DNA of 64,000 nt from Schistocephalus solidus (GCA_017591395.1 WEDG01004858.1:36378-100377); one strand, 5' to 3'; counted from the stretch's first letter, positions 44,500-56,975 are shown. Program-made: numbers and translations. The notes: a model not told the origin generated them from the letters alone.

Positions 44500-44610
44500 T
44501 GCAAATTTGTGCCCAGTTTCTAGTGTATGCATGGCAACTTGAGACAAGTGGTCTCGTTTCCTTACTGCCAAATGATGTTCATGTATGCGTGTGGTGGCCA
44601 ACTTTCCTAT
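44500..44610. repeat. Dispersed repeat pair member
   Basis: Resembles 28690-28790 (GCATGGC, CTTGAGACA and GGTCTC blocks in the same order). Confidence 0.4.
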
Positions 44611-44631
44611 CTGATATTAATACACCGCATT

Positions 44632-44955
44632 TCAAAAGTTACATGGAATCTTGTAAACGACTTCTTTATTAGCTAAATAGCTAACCCTATCCTTAAGGAT
44701 GCACAAGCTGATTTCGTAGTGCAGTCGTTGGTTTGTGTGTCCCTTGCATTTACTGTTTCCGCAGATACCTTTCAACGAGTTTGGACACGCTCTTAATTTG
44801 TTCGCTTGATCAAAACGATCAAGTTCCTTACCTTTTTCTTTTAACTCCTGTCGTCTCATGCGTCGATGCACAAACTCTCTTGGATAACCATTTCTGGAAA
44901 CTAATTTGAACAAATAACTAAGTTCACTCTGGTAGAACTCTTTATCAGAAAACAA
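44632..44955 (-). mobile_element. Penelope-like element fragment, opposite strand
   Basis: The minus frame reads FKLVSRNGYPREFVHRRMRRQ, then a long insert with CPNSLKGICGNSKCKGH, then VSYLANKEVVYKIPC. This is the PLE linker running into the start of the endonuclease. It breaks off just after the YKIPC cysteine. Confidence 0.65.
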
Positions 44956-44979
44956 TGCGTTCTTGCTTGATTGAGTAGG

Positions 44980-45125
44980 GTGTTAAGGTCCCCAAGCTAC
45001 TGGGCCAGCATCTGTTAGCAGCAGTTAAAGCAACCGCCATCAGGTTATGGAAAGCCGGTCTTGTGCTCACAGAAGAACCGCGTACAATCTCCGCGTTCCT
45101 GCACTCGTAAACCTTCCCTGTCTAT
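44980..45125 (+). mobile_element. Penelope-like element tail fragment
   Basis: VKVPKLLGQHLLAAVKATAIRLWKAG matches the PLE C-terminal tail also seen at 43920-43985 (LGRRVLATAEV). It is separated from that copy by the opposite-strand piece. Confidence 0.5.
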
Positions 45126-46414
45126 TATTATTGTTAAGCTGTCACTGAACCCTAAAACAGGTGCCTATAACATATTCTGCAGACACAACACATGCATTTA
45201 CGACAGAGAAGGAGGCAAAAGCTGCCGCTTAGTCTATAGAAAACCAGTTTGTAACAAGTCTGTACAAGAAACACTTACAAAAGACCATGGCCAGGGTTTA
45301 ATTTCAGCGAAACGATATTTCAAGACCAGAACGGCTCAAGGACAAGTGGCTTATGCAAGGCTCATGGGTTTCAGATAAAAATATCATTTAATCCGCACAT
45401 TGAGCTCTGACCGGCTTACGACACGCTATAAAACTTACCTCTTCAAGAACGACTGATGGAATGGGCAAACTGAGCTCAGCAAGAACAGCCCTAAGGCCAA
45501 CTACGGAAGATCAGATAAGCAGTTCACATGAAAGGAAAGTTGCCGTCACCTTAATCTCCTTCTTTTGCAACTTGCAGACCACTTACGGTGGGACCCGAAA
45601 AGTCAATAAACGTGACTCCACCTAACTCGGGAGCGTATGGGAAACTCGTATCCAGGTGTACACATTAAAGTCTCTGAAACATTGGTAGTAGATATGGCCC
45701 CAAAAAACCTGGTTAATAATTCACCATCTTCGAGTGGTCTCTCTCGTTTTCTTACGAGTGTGATTTTCCTGGTTCGGCACACCTTCGTTACTGTAGTTTT
45801 AAAATGTTACTGACATTAATACTTGAATATTTACATCTGTTCAGGCGTTCCTGAAATATGCTTTGGAAATTACATGGATTGAATACGAATGTCCTGTCTG
45901 ATAATAATTTCCCCAAGAAAGGCCAACAATTATCGAAGATATTGCATACACTTTTGCAATAAACGCGACATCCTTTAAAACCGCTGCTTATGCACAATCA
46001 CTCTTAGAGTCATTTGCATACAAGCGCTATGGCACGATTTATCCACGCCTACAGTAGAGAAAACAATAGACCATAGACCGAGATCTCTAACAAACTAAGA
46101 GGAACCACCCAATTTGCCTGAGGTAAGTTTTCCCGCATTGGGCTATTAACGAATAGATGTTGCTTAACGTACAACAAATGTTTGTACTGAAATAATGCAA
46201 GTAGTCATGTAGTCATATACGAATTACTAACCTTATAAAATCGCTTTAGCCAATTTGTGGACAAAACCTGAAAGTTCCCATCCAAGAAACATGGCTCAGA
46301 GTTAGCGAAATTAAACCACACAAAAGTACTGTGATAAAGACAAAACAGACTGGTCTCAGTCTGAACAATTGAAAAAATCAAAGAAGGGATGAAGCAATCA
46401 TCATTCCACTATTC
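45126..46414. other. No supported gene
   Basis: Open frame 45061-45378 overlaps the PLE tail at its start and shows no known domain beyond it. Nothing else stands out. Confidence 0.4.
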
Positions 46415-46740
46415 GAAACATGCATTTCTGCATTCGTTGACGAACCGTCACCGATAGCTAAGCGGAACTCAATCGTTTCGTTATTTCGCGATGCTCACTC
46501 GAGCTCCGTTAGCAGCCGCACATTGGCTAGTATTAGAATAGGCAAAATAATGGTTAGAGCGTAAAAATAGGCAAATATATGGTTAGAATCTTGGACTTCT
46601 GATCAACGAGTTTCAGATTAGAACCTCAGTTGGGGCACCGCCTAGGTTGGGTATGACTATTTTGATGACGGCTTATGAGCCAGAAATAGCAATTATACTC
46701 TCGCTTTTCTTTGTCGGCAGTATTCATCTGTACCTGCGAT
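46415..46740 (+). repeat. SINE-1 copy, longest
   Basis: 46420-46555 matches 33765-33890. Then comes a tRNA-like head (ATGGTTAGAATCTTGGACTT and TTTCAGATTAGAACCTC), the hammerhead-like tail, and the end CTTTGTCGGCAGTATTCATC. Confidence 0.65.
46649..46704 (+). ncRNA. Hammerhead ribozyme-like tail of SINE-1
   Basis: GGG-TAT-GACTATT, TTGATGA (core C3 is T), stem II GGCT/AGCC, intact GAAA, a changed stem III and ATACTC-T-CGC. Stem I is largely lost. Confidence 0.45.
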
Positions 46741-48557
46741 TCTCTCAGAGTCTTCAATCAAACAGACTACAACGAGATATCTACCCTCTATAAAGACGGT
46801 CACTTCTACAAGCTGTATAGAGAGGGTTTGTTGCGGAGCTAGATGATGTCAGCAACTGAACTTAAAACCTTGATGAGAACATGTTATCGGTTTAGGAAGA
46901 TATTAAATAATTGTACCAGAACAGTATTACCCTGCGGCATCAAAATTCAACGACTTCCTCAAGAACCCGTAATGTTATCAACTGTACCCTCTCAACTTTC
47001 AATAGTAGAGAAGTTTGAACCATTCCCTAAAAACTATGCATGAAATCTAAACTGAAGCAGAGCCCTCGCTTACTTTGTCGTTTGTGTGTGAGTGATGGAT
47101 GACTGGACCTGGTTTAGGACTCTTTTAACATAAAACTCAAGAACTAACAGATTTTGACTATCTGCAACATCGTGAACTAGAAACGGATTTTTTATTTTGC
47201 TTACTTTATAAAATAATCGCCGGTATAAAAAGCTTTCAGAAATCATCCCAATTTTATTTACATAACTAAATAAACTAACTGACTTACCACTGTTTTTTTA
47301 AGTAGGAGAAGTTTTAGTTACAATTTTATAAAAGAGTCTGCCTTCTGGGATTTATATATTGGCCATAGGACGCTTACTTTAAGGTTCTACCATTTCTAAC
47401 ATGGACTTACTCAGCATATGACCTATTGTTTTTGGTTACCTTGCCTCAACGACGAATGAACTCATCAGATAATATTTGCTTTTTAGGTTAATTCGGTTCC
47501 AACTTTTGTCGACGGTTTTTCATCTTTTCTTGATGACTTCTTTCATTGGTGAAGGGTTGTTGCAGAAAAAATAAAGCCTTTTTTATTGCTCTATTCTCTT
47601 GGCACTTCCTACCTGTCATTATTCATTGCTTGCATAGTTCTGATATATTGTTGCTTTTTGATGCTTTCTTTAATGAGTAACATAAGACATTTGGAGACAA
47701 AAAATCCATTAATTTTTGTAAGAAAACATCTTCACATTTATATATCGTTCTCTTTTTTCTTACGTAACACATTTCCAGGTTTATAAATGCTTTACCATCA
47801 AATAGTTGTTGCGACTTTAACGCTCGAAACGTCGATATCTAGTCGAAAGACATTCGCAAGATTCGCTTTTTGTTATATTTAAATCATTGCGAATTTGTTC
47901 TTTGCGATATATTGCAATTTAATAATAAAGTTTTGCTAAATTTAATTATGTTTTACGCTATTGTTTACAAATTTTATAGGTCTCGCTGTAATGATCCGCC
48001 GGTGAAATTCTTAATACCACTGGCCCGGTACTGCACTACCCTGGGGTTTCTGATATGCTTGGTGATTCCTCAACCCAACCGTTACCTATTCGCCCTTTAT
48101 TCGCCTCAAAACTTCGGATATCCTGAGTCGAGGAGAAAGCTGCTCTAGCACCAGAACATTTGTTTGTGATTATTCTGAGCGCCTTAAGTCATCCAGTCCT
48201 CCATTTTGAGAGAAACTAGCAGCAACGGGAGAAGCCAAAGTTATATGGCACACAATTTAAGCGACGATCAATAACCCAAGTCTGGATGGGATTGTGCAGG
48301 GCTCTGCATTCCAGTGACAGATCGATATATTGATTGACTGAGTTCTCATCCGAGGCCAGGGTTAAATGACGCGAACCGACAAAAGCGGATGAAGGAAGGT
48401 GCACTCAACTTAGTCTAGGGACATCATGGTAATATCGGCTAGCTGCCGACGGTGAAAACCATTCCGGTAAGAAGAGATAAGTTGGTGATCATTGGGTGTA
48501 AGACAATTTTTTTTAAACCAAAAAAGGATCTTCAAAACACGCAGGTCTCTCTATCTA
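46741..48557. other. No supported gene; 3' flank of Kunitz gene
   Basis: The string GCTCGAAACGTCGATATC at 47822 has the GAAACGTC shape of PLE hammerheads but no CUGANGA core upstream. A minus-strand AATAAA near 48097-48102 could serve the Kunitz gene but is about 450 bp past its stop. Confidence 0.35.
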
Positions 48558-48883
48558 TCAATACGCCACACGTAAGTTAGCAGATGCCGAAATTGGAAGA
48601 TAAGTAAGAAAGTGGATTGAGAGTGCTAAGATGGTTAGGAGGTACTGGACTTCAGTTAAATATGAACCAGAGTTTGTTGTCTGGGTCCCATTTTTGTGGA
48701 ATTGTCTTGATTCACACAAAAGCTGACAAACTGACAGAGTGTTAAACCTGTTGTCATTGCCGCCACACCCACCATAGATGAAGTGCTCGCATTTTCTGGC
48801 AGTGGTGTTGAAGGAAAAGCGCGGAAATGCCGCCTTACATTTTCCTGATTCAGCCATTGGAAGTAGGCAGGCATCAAAAGGAT
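48558..48883 (-). CDS. Kunitz domain exon with stop
   Basis: Acceptor CACTTGTAG on the minus strand ends at 48884. The frame DPFDACLLPM runs through the whole Kunitz domain and ends at TGA (48558-48560). The open frame extends upstream of the acceptor, but that part is not Kunitz-like. Confidence 0.9.
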
Positions 48884-51800
48884 CTACAAGTGAAAGGAAG
48901 GACCTTAGAGAAGAAACATCCAGATTAATCGGAAGCAAGGCAAAATAACATGCATTTGCTGGTCATCTTATTCTGCCTAAGTCATTAGCCACCATGCAGT
49001 TGCTGGCGGGTTTTGAGAGTGAGTGCGAAGGCACAACAGGAAGAGTGTGTCCTGAAACCGATTGTTGAGCGCCAACTTACCACAAATAATCCGAATGTAT
49101 AGAACGTTATGTATTTCCTAGAATGTTGTGAGTGATATTTAAGTGGATAATATAGTGTACACTTGTACACTGATGAAGTGATTTGAGACGCAGAGAACCC
49201 TTCGATAAAACAAGGTTCATTTAACATCAGTGGTATGGAAGGAAAATAGAATATTTACTGACATCAAACTAGTTTTACTACGCTGTTATGAGTAGACGTG
49301 AAATGTATGGTAAATTGTTAAATTAAGACAGTTAGGTTCGGAAAATTAGCCATTTCAATTATTCATTTTCAGACCGGTACAGTAATATGAGCAAAGTAGG
49401 TTAAAGCAACCAACATTAATAATTTCTTCTGAGCTGCTTCCTGGAAATCGCCTATTCACTTCTATCGGCAATGCTGGAGAGGGTTTAGGACGTTCAGATA
49501 GATTAGGATAGTCAGAGTCTAGTTATGGACTGGGTTTGGTGGAGTTGAAGGCGAGCAGCCGGACGGCGAGCCATGCAGCGTGACGTGAAGGGCTTTGGGC
49601 ATGAACATTCTGGGCGCATTTTAGGCCAGAGGACGGCGAATACCTGGGTTTGCTAACCGGCACTTTATGCATCACGCGGAAATCTTTGGTGAGGTCTACC
49701 CAGTGACCACTGTCGAAAAAATTATCCAAGGTGGCCTTTTCAATGCTTTCACATCCGTTTGGATAGGCACTTAGTTGCTTGCCCAATATAACCTATCCAA
49801 AAATAGCAAGTGAATACGTTGATGCCTGTTTAAGGGGTCTGGAAAGGCAATGTATCCTTACCTTCAGGGTAAAGAAATGGAAGTCTTGAGAAAATTCGTC
49901 GGGTGGGTAAGTGCGCGCGATAACAGATATAAAGCGATGTTGAAGAAGTTCAATCACCAGAGCTTCTCAAATTGGTAGAATGAGAAATAGCTCTTTTTTC
50001 TCAGCTGTCGGAAAATCCATTTTTGGGGAATTTCTTCGTGTTAAAAGTTTTGGGGTAACCATTTTCTCGCATGGTGGTTTCTATAGCGGTGAGTTATTTT
50101 CCAGCGTATCTGAAGTGCATATTAATCTCATTCCTTTGCTAAACAGCGGATTCAGTTTTCTTTTTGACTCAGATTAACACGACTGTACATGTTTTATTAC
50201 GAAAGCTACTTCTGCAAAATGTTCCCTCAGGTATTATACTAAGTCTGACGTCCAGAAAGAGGAAGACAATCTCCATTCTCTTTTTTCAAAGTGAAGTTTT
50301 GGCAAATCAAGCTTTTCATCTGCTTTTGAAAAAAGGTTGTCAACTTATTCAGCATAGGAATAAAGGTAATGTATAACTGGACAGAGTTGTTACTTCTCTA
50401 GTTTTCCCCTTGATGACACTCGGGATGGCTGTAAAACTGGTCATCCAATCTGCATTGAACATTTAATGTACAATAAAAGACTGGCTTCCTTAGGTCTCCG
50501 ATCGTCATGCCGATTGGAATATTCCGTCAAAGAATCTCGTTACGCAAAAAATTATCTTATCTACGTGAGGAGTATAAAAGAAAACAAAGATGAGACATGG
50601 AAGGACAACATCCTTTACCCACTAAGATTCGTATTCTCAACGGATTCAAACGTGTCCTGTAGGCTGCATGATAGGCTTTGGAGCAAAAGCAGCTTTAAAC
50701 TAAACCACGCCTACTATAAAAAACAAGTAGTTTGTTATATATAATAAACGACGCTTACAGGTTAGCTTCAGTCCTTTCCGCCAGCTATTTCATAGTTGTG
50801 TGATAATGCACACATTACAATTGCGTATTTTCCACCAGATGGAAATACCGGACTTGTGAGTATGGGTTCACTAAGAAAATTTTTCGTGTTTCACTTTCTG
50901 GAGATAGGTTTTGCGTTGGACTTCTACGCTCTCAGTTTAATTCGTTTGACCCACTTGTGAAAAACTCGGTGGCCTTGGTGGGATTCAAACTAAACGCCAG
51001 CAAGGGGAAGGCTTGAGTTCAGCCAACCCTCTTGCAAACCGAGTTACGAGGCCCCACCGGGAGCCCTGAGTTTAATCACACGCGGGTCAAGTTACCCACC
51101 CAGCCTACTTTCAAGGTATGGAATCCACGAAATCTGATACAGTAAGCTGACTGCCCAAGCAGTATTTCCTTAGCAATTAATCTCGAATCTACCAGATGAC
51201 TACTAGGCAAAATTAAATAGAAGCTCAGTTGGCTAGAACATTGCCTGTACCATTGCTGGCGTGGGTTCGAATCCCACCGAGGCCACCGTGTTTTTCTTAA
51301 GTGGGTCGAATGAATTATTCACATCTGCCAAAATGCTCTCAGTTTAGTCTTTATTTTGCCACTGTCTTTTTGAACCAAGTGTCGTCATCCAGAATTTATA
51401 AGATTTTCAAAACCTCAAAACTTTTATTAATTGGACCTATACCAGTACCTATGTCCGATGTGGTAATGAGTATTTTCTTGTTTTGGGATAATTCTTTGAG
51501 TTTTCCTTTTGAGGTTTTCTTTGCGCGAATCCTAGTCGTATTTGTAGCAAAATTTTCCGACTGTTTAATTTGTCAGGCGTGCTAAATACTAGATCATGAG
51601 TCCAGAAAAAGGTTTTCAAATTTATCTTGCGATCATTGACTGGGAAAACGAAATATTCGTCCCACAGATAGTACTTCGAGCAAGCATTTGGCAAGAGTCA
51701 AGTTTATGAAATTATTTATGTACAGCTCTAGAGCTAATGAGATGGGAGGCTTCAAGTTGTCTTACATTAAAGCTCCATTGCAATCTGCGTGGTAGTTAGG

Positions 51801-54800
51801 TGTCATGAGTGGACAAAATTCCGCCAGAATTGCAGCAAACCATGACAACCACTTCTAACATTCCTTTAGTCTTCAAAATCATCCAAAATGACCAACTGCC
51901 GGATAGAGCGACATGGTTTCGTCAGGCCATTCTCTTTCCGCACATTCTCATCCATCAGCTCCTCCTGCACATCTTCTCTCCAAACTGGAGGTCACAGAGG
52001 GTGGAATTTGCACGAATTTGACTTTCTTTTGGCAGCAGCTCGCCTGCCTTTCATCTAAGAACCGACTACCATCTTCATGGCAAGTGCTGGTAGCATACCA
52101 CGTTCGGTTCTAGAGGTCTTCCCTTGAACTTCACCAGGTCCTTCTCCTCGATGTGAGCAAAACAGCACAGTCTAAAACTCTGGTTCCTTCGACCCTGAAA
52201 ACACATTTTGCCTATGCAACAACCTGACTTGTAAGCTCGTCTCTCACCAATCCCTTTTGACTGCATGCTGATAGAGAAAACGTAAAGCTGTCGAATTTCG
52301 TTACTCAAAGAATGCACGTGAATTTCATCGCTTGAAATATTGCAGTATTTTTGCTTATGATAGTTTAACGAGCGCAAAGTAGGAAGTAAACCTGTTTTTC
52401 GAAAGTGGTTTGCGCTGACGAACTTCAAAAAGCAACGCCTGATAGACGTTTTGCCTTCCCACATCAAAGGAATCATTAATGTTGACTTTATTTCCATGAA
52501 ACCGCAGAATATCACAATAATTATCTGCAACTACGTATTGTCAAGAATGAAGAAAAGTCGGAACGTAGAATTCAATAGGAAAACGTCACGCACGCACTTA
52601 ATAGAGTTTGTTCAAATGAATAGCAAAATTGTTCAAACAGTAGAAAACCGTTCGGGAAAATTTTAAAACATATTAGGTTCAGGATTTTCCGGGATGGGCT
52701 TTTTAAGATGTCATCTTAAACAAAATACGCAAATAAATAATGCTCCTTTTTTAGGTGCGCCCTCTTATGCAAACTACTGGACAAATGGTTCACATAATCA
52801 ACGTATTCAGCAATATGTATCATGACTAAACAGTCTTTGCCGATACGGTGGAATTGCTAAGTCTTGTTTGCAATGGAACTGCGGATGAAACCTCAGTAAA
52901 TCTTGCACATAACGTCATGCTACGCAGGCCTTCACAAATTCTCATCACTTGTGTGATAAACGCAGTGTAGGCCAAATGTTATAAAGCACTGACGTAACTT
53001 GCAAAATTTATGGGGCACTTCGAAGTTCATTATTTACATCCCAACTAGTTACACCAGAGCACAAATAAATTCCCCTGAAATCGCCCATTTCAAACAAAGT
53101 TCCAGTTCATTTTTTTCATTGTGAAGAAGTATCAGACGTCAGTAATCTAACTAACTTTTGTCATTTAAATACTTGAGAGTGATGGCTAATAGCAGCGAAT
53201 GCAGCTATCATGACGAAAACAAAGCAAGCTGACGATCGATTGAAACCTGGGCCTCGGATGAGAACTGAATCAATTGATATTTTGATCTGGTTCTGCGCCC
53301 AGAGTCGTGTGCATTCACCTCCAGATTTGTGTCATTGCTGCTGCTTCTGCTATCTCTGTCGATGGACTACTGCTCGAGTTCTAAAGCTCGGAGTAATAAA
53401 CTAATCGTTCCGGTGCTCGATAAGCCGTCTTTACTCATTACAGAGTGTATCGTTGACAGATTTAACGTAACTGAGGTTGTCGTTTTGAAAGAGGCCTTTT
53501 AAGGTTAAAATATATTTGCTTTCATCGGATGTACTCAAAGGTAGACAAACCGTCGAACTCCAAGAGCCCTTCGTGCAATAGCCAGAAATATTGAATGAAA
53601 CCGCATCTCGATTTTGAATGCGTTATGTGCGGAAGTTAGCACTTATTCACCACCGAATAAAACAACCACATGGTGGTGTACGATGGTATATTGCGAGTGG
53701 ATTAGTTTTGAATTGCGCCGCAGCTACGGCACTCTCTCATCTCTTACCAGCCTTTGTCCGGTGTCAAGATGGAGTCAAAAAGGACTAGAGGCGAAGTCGG
53801 AGTCAGTGGGCTGGTGCGGCCGGAGACTCCCCCGACTTCGCGACGCGCCCTGTAGGGAGAATGCAATAAAGGTGCCATTGTTACGGGACTATCGCAATGT
53901 GACCATCCGTTTTCCGGACACTTCTTCACGTCACCGGTTGTAAATTGTTTCCGTATAACACACCCATTCCTTTCCTCACAGATAACTGTTTTTTTTCCGG
54001 CATCTTATCGTGGCCCTTCTCTGGACACATATTGCCAAATTGCGCCTGACGCGAATAATTGCACATGTGCATCAGTCGCAGTCTGCGTGTCGGCCAATCA
54101 CGGCTATCAAGGCACGCCAATCGATTTCAAGATTGACTAAGTTTTGCTCTCGGTCAAGATACTGTGACAAACTTTCAGCTGACACTCGATACGCAATTCT
54201 CGCAATGTTAGACGTGTCCACCTGCCACCAGCATTTCCGGCAACAATTCCGCACAGAATACGACTGGCGTCTCACTTCTTCGCTTTCCATTCTGGATCGA
54301 GCCCAAAAAACGCATAAATTGGGATTTTCCTATTGGATTAAGCTGCCACCAGATTGTTGACCCCGACGTGACTGGAACAGGCAACATTTTCATGTGATCA
54401 CAATCTCAAATAATTTATAAATATAGACATCAATTTAGTTATATAAAGCAACTAATGCCTTTAATTCTATCTTGAAATATGTATAGGACATACAATATAT
54501 CAGCATTTAAATTAAGTCAGTGTACTTATATTGGCATTAGCGTAATTAACACTCCCTCTGCTAATTGTATACCCCACGCCATGAATATCCGGCCACCTAG
54601 CCTAGTAAAAGCCTGATGAAAATTTGAAAATTTTCTTTGCTGATTGGCTGTTGGCTGATTTGCCTCAACAATATTCCAGTGACATCAGAATGCTGGATTC
54701 TAGACGAGTGCCTATTTGACCGCTTGCCAAACTATCCTTTGTGATGGGACTATTTAAGTAATATATATAGTTTCAATTTGATTTCGATTTCATTTTAGAT

Positions 54801-55886
54801 TCCAATATATTTTATAGCAGGCATGTATGAAATATTTATTTTAGTATTTATTTGGTAGATAATTATTTATTTTTAAAGATTTAAAAGGTTTCAAATTATG
54901 GGATTTTTAGAAATTTAAATATTCACATATTCCTCACAATGTTTAAACCAGGCCTCGCAATGTTTTAAGCACAAAGACTGAAAGCCACCACTTATTTAAG
55001 AAGTAAGTTCAAAGAAGGCGCAATTTTCTACGAAACGAGTACACGAAAAAAATGTTTATGCATAATTTATATAAAATAAAGTTAAAAATACAAAGGCATT
55101 CAAATTCAATGGAGAAACTTCGTAAAAGGTGATCAGAAGAAAACTTTGATTAAAGGCCGGGACCCTGAAGTGACTGAATTATCTAGAATTACGTTGCACG
55201 GTAATTAATACTCCAATCATCCTTAAGTAGTCGTTTCGAATCGAAAACAATTTCACAATTTTGGTTAGCTTTACCCAATAAAGGCCATGTTAGTGGAAAC
55301 ATTTCTGAGTAAACGGAAAAAAATTCGAAGACCCTAAACATCTACATTTGTCATAAGACTCTGCAATGTAAGATAGAGCAATTCATAAACAAACCAATCT
55401 TTTGAGTGAAAACATCCGTCACGAGAAACCGGAGGTGAGTAAAACATGTATTATATGTATTTTATTCGAACCAAGCTGAATAAAAATTCAAAAATTGAAT
55501 ACAATCCTCCAAGTTAACAAATTATGTAAACTTTATGGGAGATAAAGTATGAAAGATGCCACTTAAAAAGCATTTAATGAAAGAATATGATGAGGGTCTT
55601 AGTAAACGTAAGCGAATGTAATTCAAGACCGAAGCAAAATACTCCATTGCACCTGTTTATACGGCTCATGTGCAAAAAATGGAGAGCATATTCAACCTTC
55701 CAATAATAGTTTTATTCCGAAAATCACTGTTATAGGAACATAAAGAGGGAAAATAACACAGAGTATGGTAAGTTAAGACTTGTATTCACCTTTAGTATCT
55801 GTCAGAGGAGATTGCGTAGATGACGAACAACCTTCACAGCTCATAAAAACAGTAATCAATAAAACAGCAGCACGATTAATCCACAT
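48558..55886 (-). CDS. Secreted or surface-anchored single-Kunitz (BPTI-type) protease inhibitor, two exons
   Basis: Joining 55886-55790 and 48883-48558 on the minus strand gives a 140-residue frame with matching phase-1 splice ends (AAAG|GTGAAT and CTTGTAG|AT). Residues 1-19 form a signal peptide (MWINRAAVLLITVFMSCEG). Six cysteines at 38, 48, 64, 72, 85 and 89 follow the Kunitz pattern, with the FIYGGCGGNDNRF centre; the predicted P1 is K49, suggesting a trypsin-like target. The first loop has 9 residues instead of 8. N58 and N97 are possible glycosylation sites. After the domain a hydrophobic stretch (107-130) could be a membrane or GPI-attachment segment, unusual for a small secreted Kunitz. 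Tapeworms are known to secrete such inhibitors. The Kunitz exon is near certain; the link to the distant first exon is inferred from phase and signal peptide. Confidence 0.75.
48885..50943 (-). other. Kunitz gene intron, left part
   Basis: No coding signal. GGGTCTGGAAAGGCAATG at 49839 is shared with 7259. A perfect 8-bp inverted repeat (AGTGTACA and TGTACACT) lies at about 49154-49171. Confidence 0.4.
50944..51060 (-). repeat. SINE-2 copy
   Basis: Minus strand: GGGGCCTCGTAACTCGGTTT, GCTGGCGTTTAGTTTGAATC, then GGCCACCGAGTTTTTCACAA and GTGGGTCAAACG. About 20 bp longer than other copies in the middle. Confidence 0.75.
51220..51312 (+). repeat. SINE-2 copy
   Basis: GAAGCTCAGTTGGCTAGAAC (A-box) and GTGGGTTCGAATCCCACCG (B-box GGTTCGAATCC at 51264-51274), then GAGGCCACCGTGTTTTTCTT and AAGTGGGTCGAATG. 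Opposite in orientation to the copy 160 bp to the left. Confidence 0.78.
51313..53689 (-). other. Kunitz gene intron, middle part
   Basis: Only unconvincing frames. The minus frame 52530-52075 (151 codons) shows a cysteine-containing C-terminal half but no family I recognise. Confidence 0.35.
53690..53895. repeat. GC-rich dispersed repeat, copy 3
   Basis: Matches 16995-17210: ATTAGTTTTGAATTGCG, GCAGCTACGGCACTCTC, CCGGTGTCAAGA and GGGAGAATGCAATAAAG. A local GC-rich island inside the Kunitz gene intron. Confidence 0.55.
53896..55789 (-). other. Kunitz gene intron, right part
   Basis: The plus frame at 54010-54360 has no known motif. From about 54400 the base composition turns clearly AT-rich and stays so to the end of the window. 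Confidence 0.4.
55790..55886 (-). CDS. Signal-peptide exon of the Kunitz gene (predicted)
   Basis: ATG at 55886, hydrophobic core AAVLLITVFM, donor AAAG|GTGAAT at 55790/55789 in phase 1. It is the only signal-peptide-like exon with the right phase and strand that I found upstream of the Kunitz exon. Confidence 0.6.
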
Positions 55887-55924
55887 GTTGAGGCTGAACA
55901 ACTTACACTAGCTGCGTAAATGGG

Positions 55925-55931
55925 CTTTATA
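55925..55931 (-). promoter_or_regulatory. TATA-like box before the signal-peptide exon
   Basis: TATAAAG on the minus strand, 39 bases before the predicted ATG. This would give a very short leader. Confidence 0.4.
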
Positions 55932-56975
55932 TGAATATACAGCCGTGTTAGAAGTCATAAAGTCTGATGACCTCAACTTGGCACACTCTGCGCTCAAGGG
56001 CTAAGGCGAGGTCCTAAATCACACTGAATCACGTGGGGTTGGAACAAGCACTATAATGTTTCTTAAGTTGGAGCCTTATGAGACAGTATAGTGAGTTCAA
56101 AACTAAGTGCTTCATGATTAACATCGTAAAATGTGATGATTGAAAAGATAAAGAATGATTTAGAACACCACTGCTGAACCACTGTTCCGTGACTTTGTAA
56201 TGCCAACAAACTACCAGTAAGGAGCTCAAGTGCGCAGCTTCCATTGCATGCAGAGTACTTTTGTAGGTATTCAAAGTTTTACCTAGCGCATTATAGCAAC
56301 AAGAAACTAATGTTCCGTTTGGATCTCCAAACTTCAAGTACTGACTAATTCAATTTGAATTTCTTCAGAATATTTCACAAAATGCTTGTTCATTTGCCTG
56401 AAAACTGTATGTAATGATGGCAGGAGAAAATAAAATGTGACCAATGAAATTAACCCGAAGTTCTACCGACGAAATTGCTGTAAATTTGCGAAAAGATTTC
56501 AGAGCGGAAGTTCAACCTGGAGATTTTAAAAAGATGAGGTGACAGGTGCCACTGAAGCATAGCCTTAAGAAACAGCCTTTGCTCAAGGCCACGTATTATC
56601 TGGCAATTTAACATAAGATCACTTGAAAGGTTATATTTTAGACAGAAAATTATCTTTGCCTGTTCCTTAACGCATTAAATTTATTTACGAACTTTATATA
56701 CTTGAGTTGTGAGCTTGACTCAGTTCTTACCTGCATAGCTTTCTAGTTTTTTTTGAAATTTAAAACATATTCAGAATTGCCTATTTCATTTAGCGAGTTC
56801 AGCATTTTGCTGTTTGCTGATTAATTTTGTAGCACTCAAAAGCCATTTCATCAGAAGCATTAGTAATGTACCCACGGAAATATAGCTTTTGGTTAAGGGT
56901 TCTCATAAATGTTGCTTTAAATGCTGTGAATTCTTCGCAATTTAACGCGGTTTTGTCAAACCAAACCAACCATTA

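Noticed and set aside
49154..49205. CTGATGAAGTG string as a possible hammerhead
   Set aside because: No GAAA and no complementary stem strands follow within a plausible distance.
51220..51290. True tRNA gene
   Set aside because: A- and B-boxes are good but there is no closing acceptor stem, and the sequence continues into a shared SINE tail.
52075..52530. 151-codon minus-strand ORF as a gene
   Set aside because: No domain, no splice support and no flanking signals; probably chance in intron sequence.
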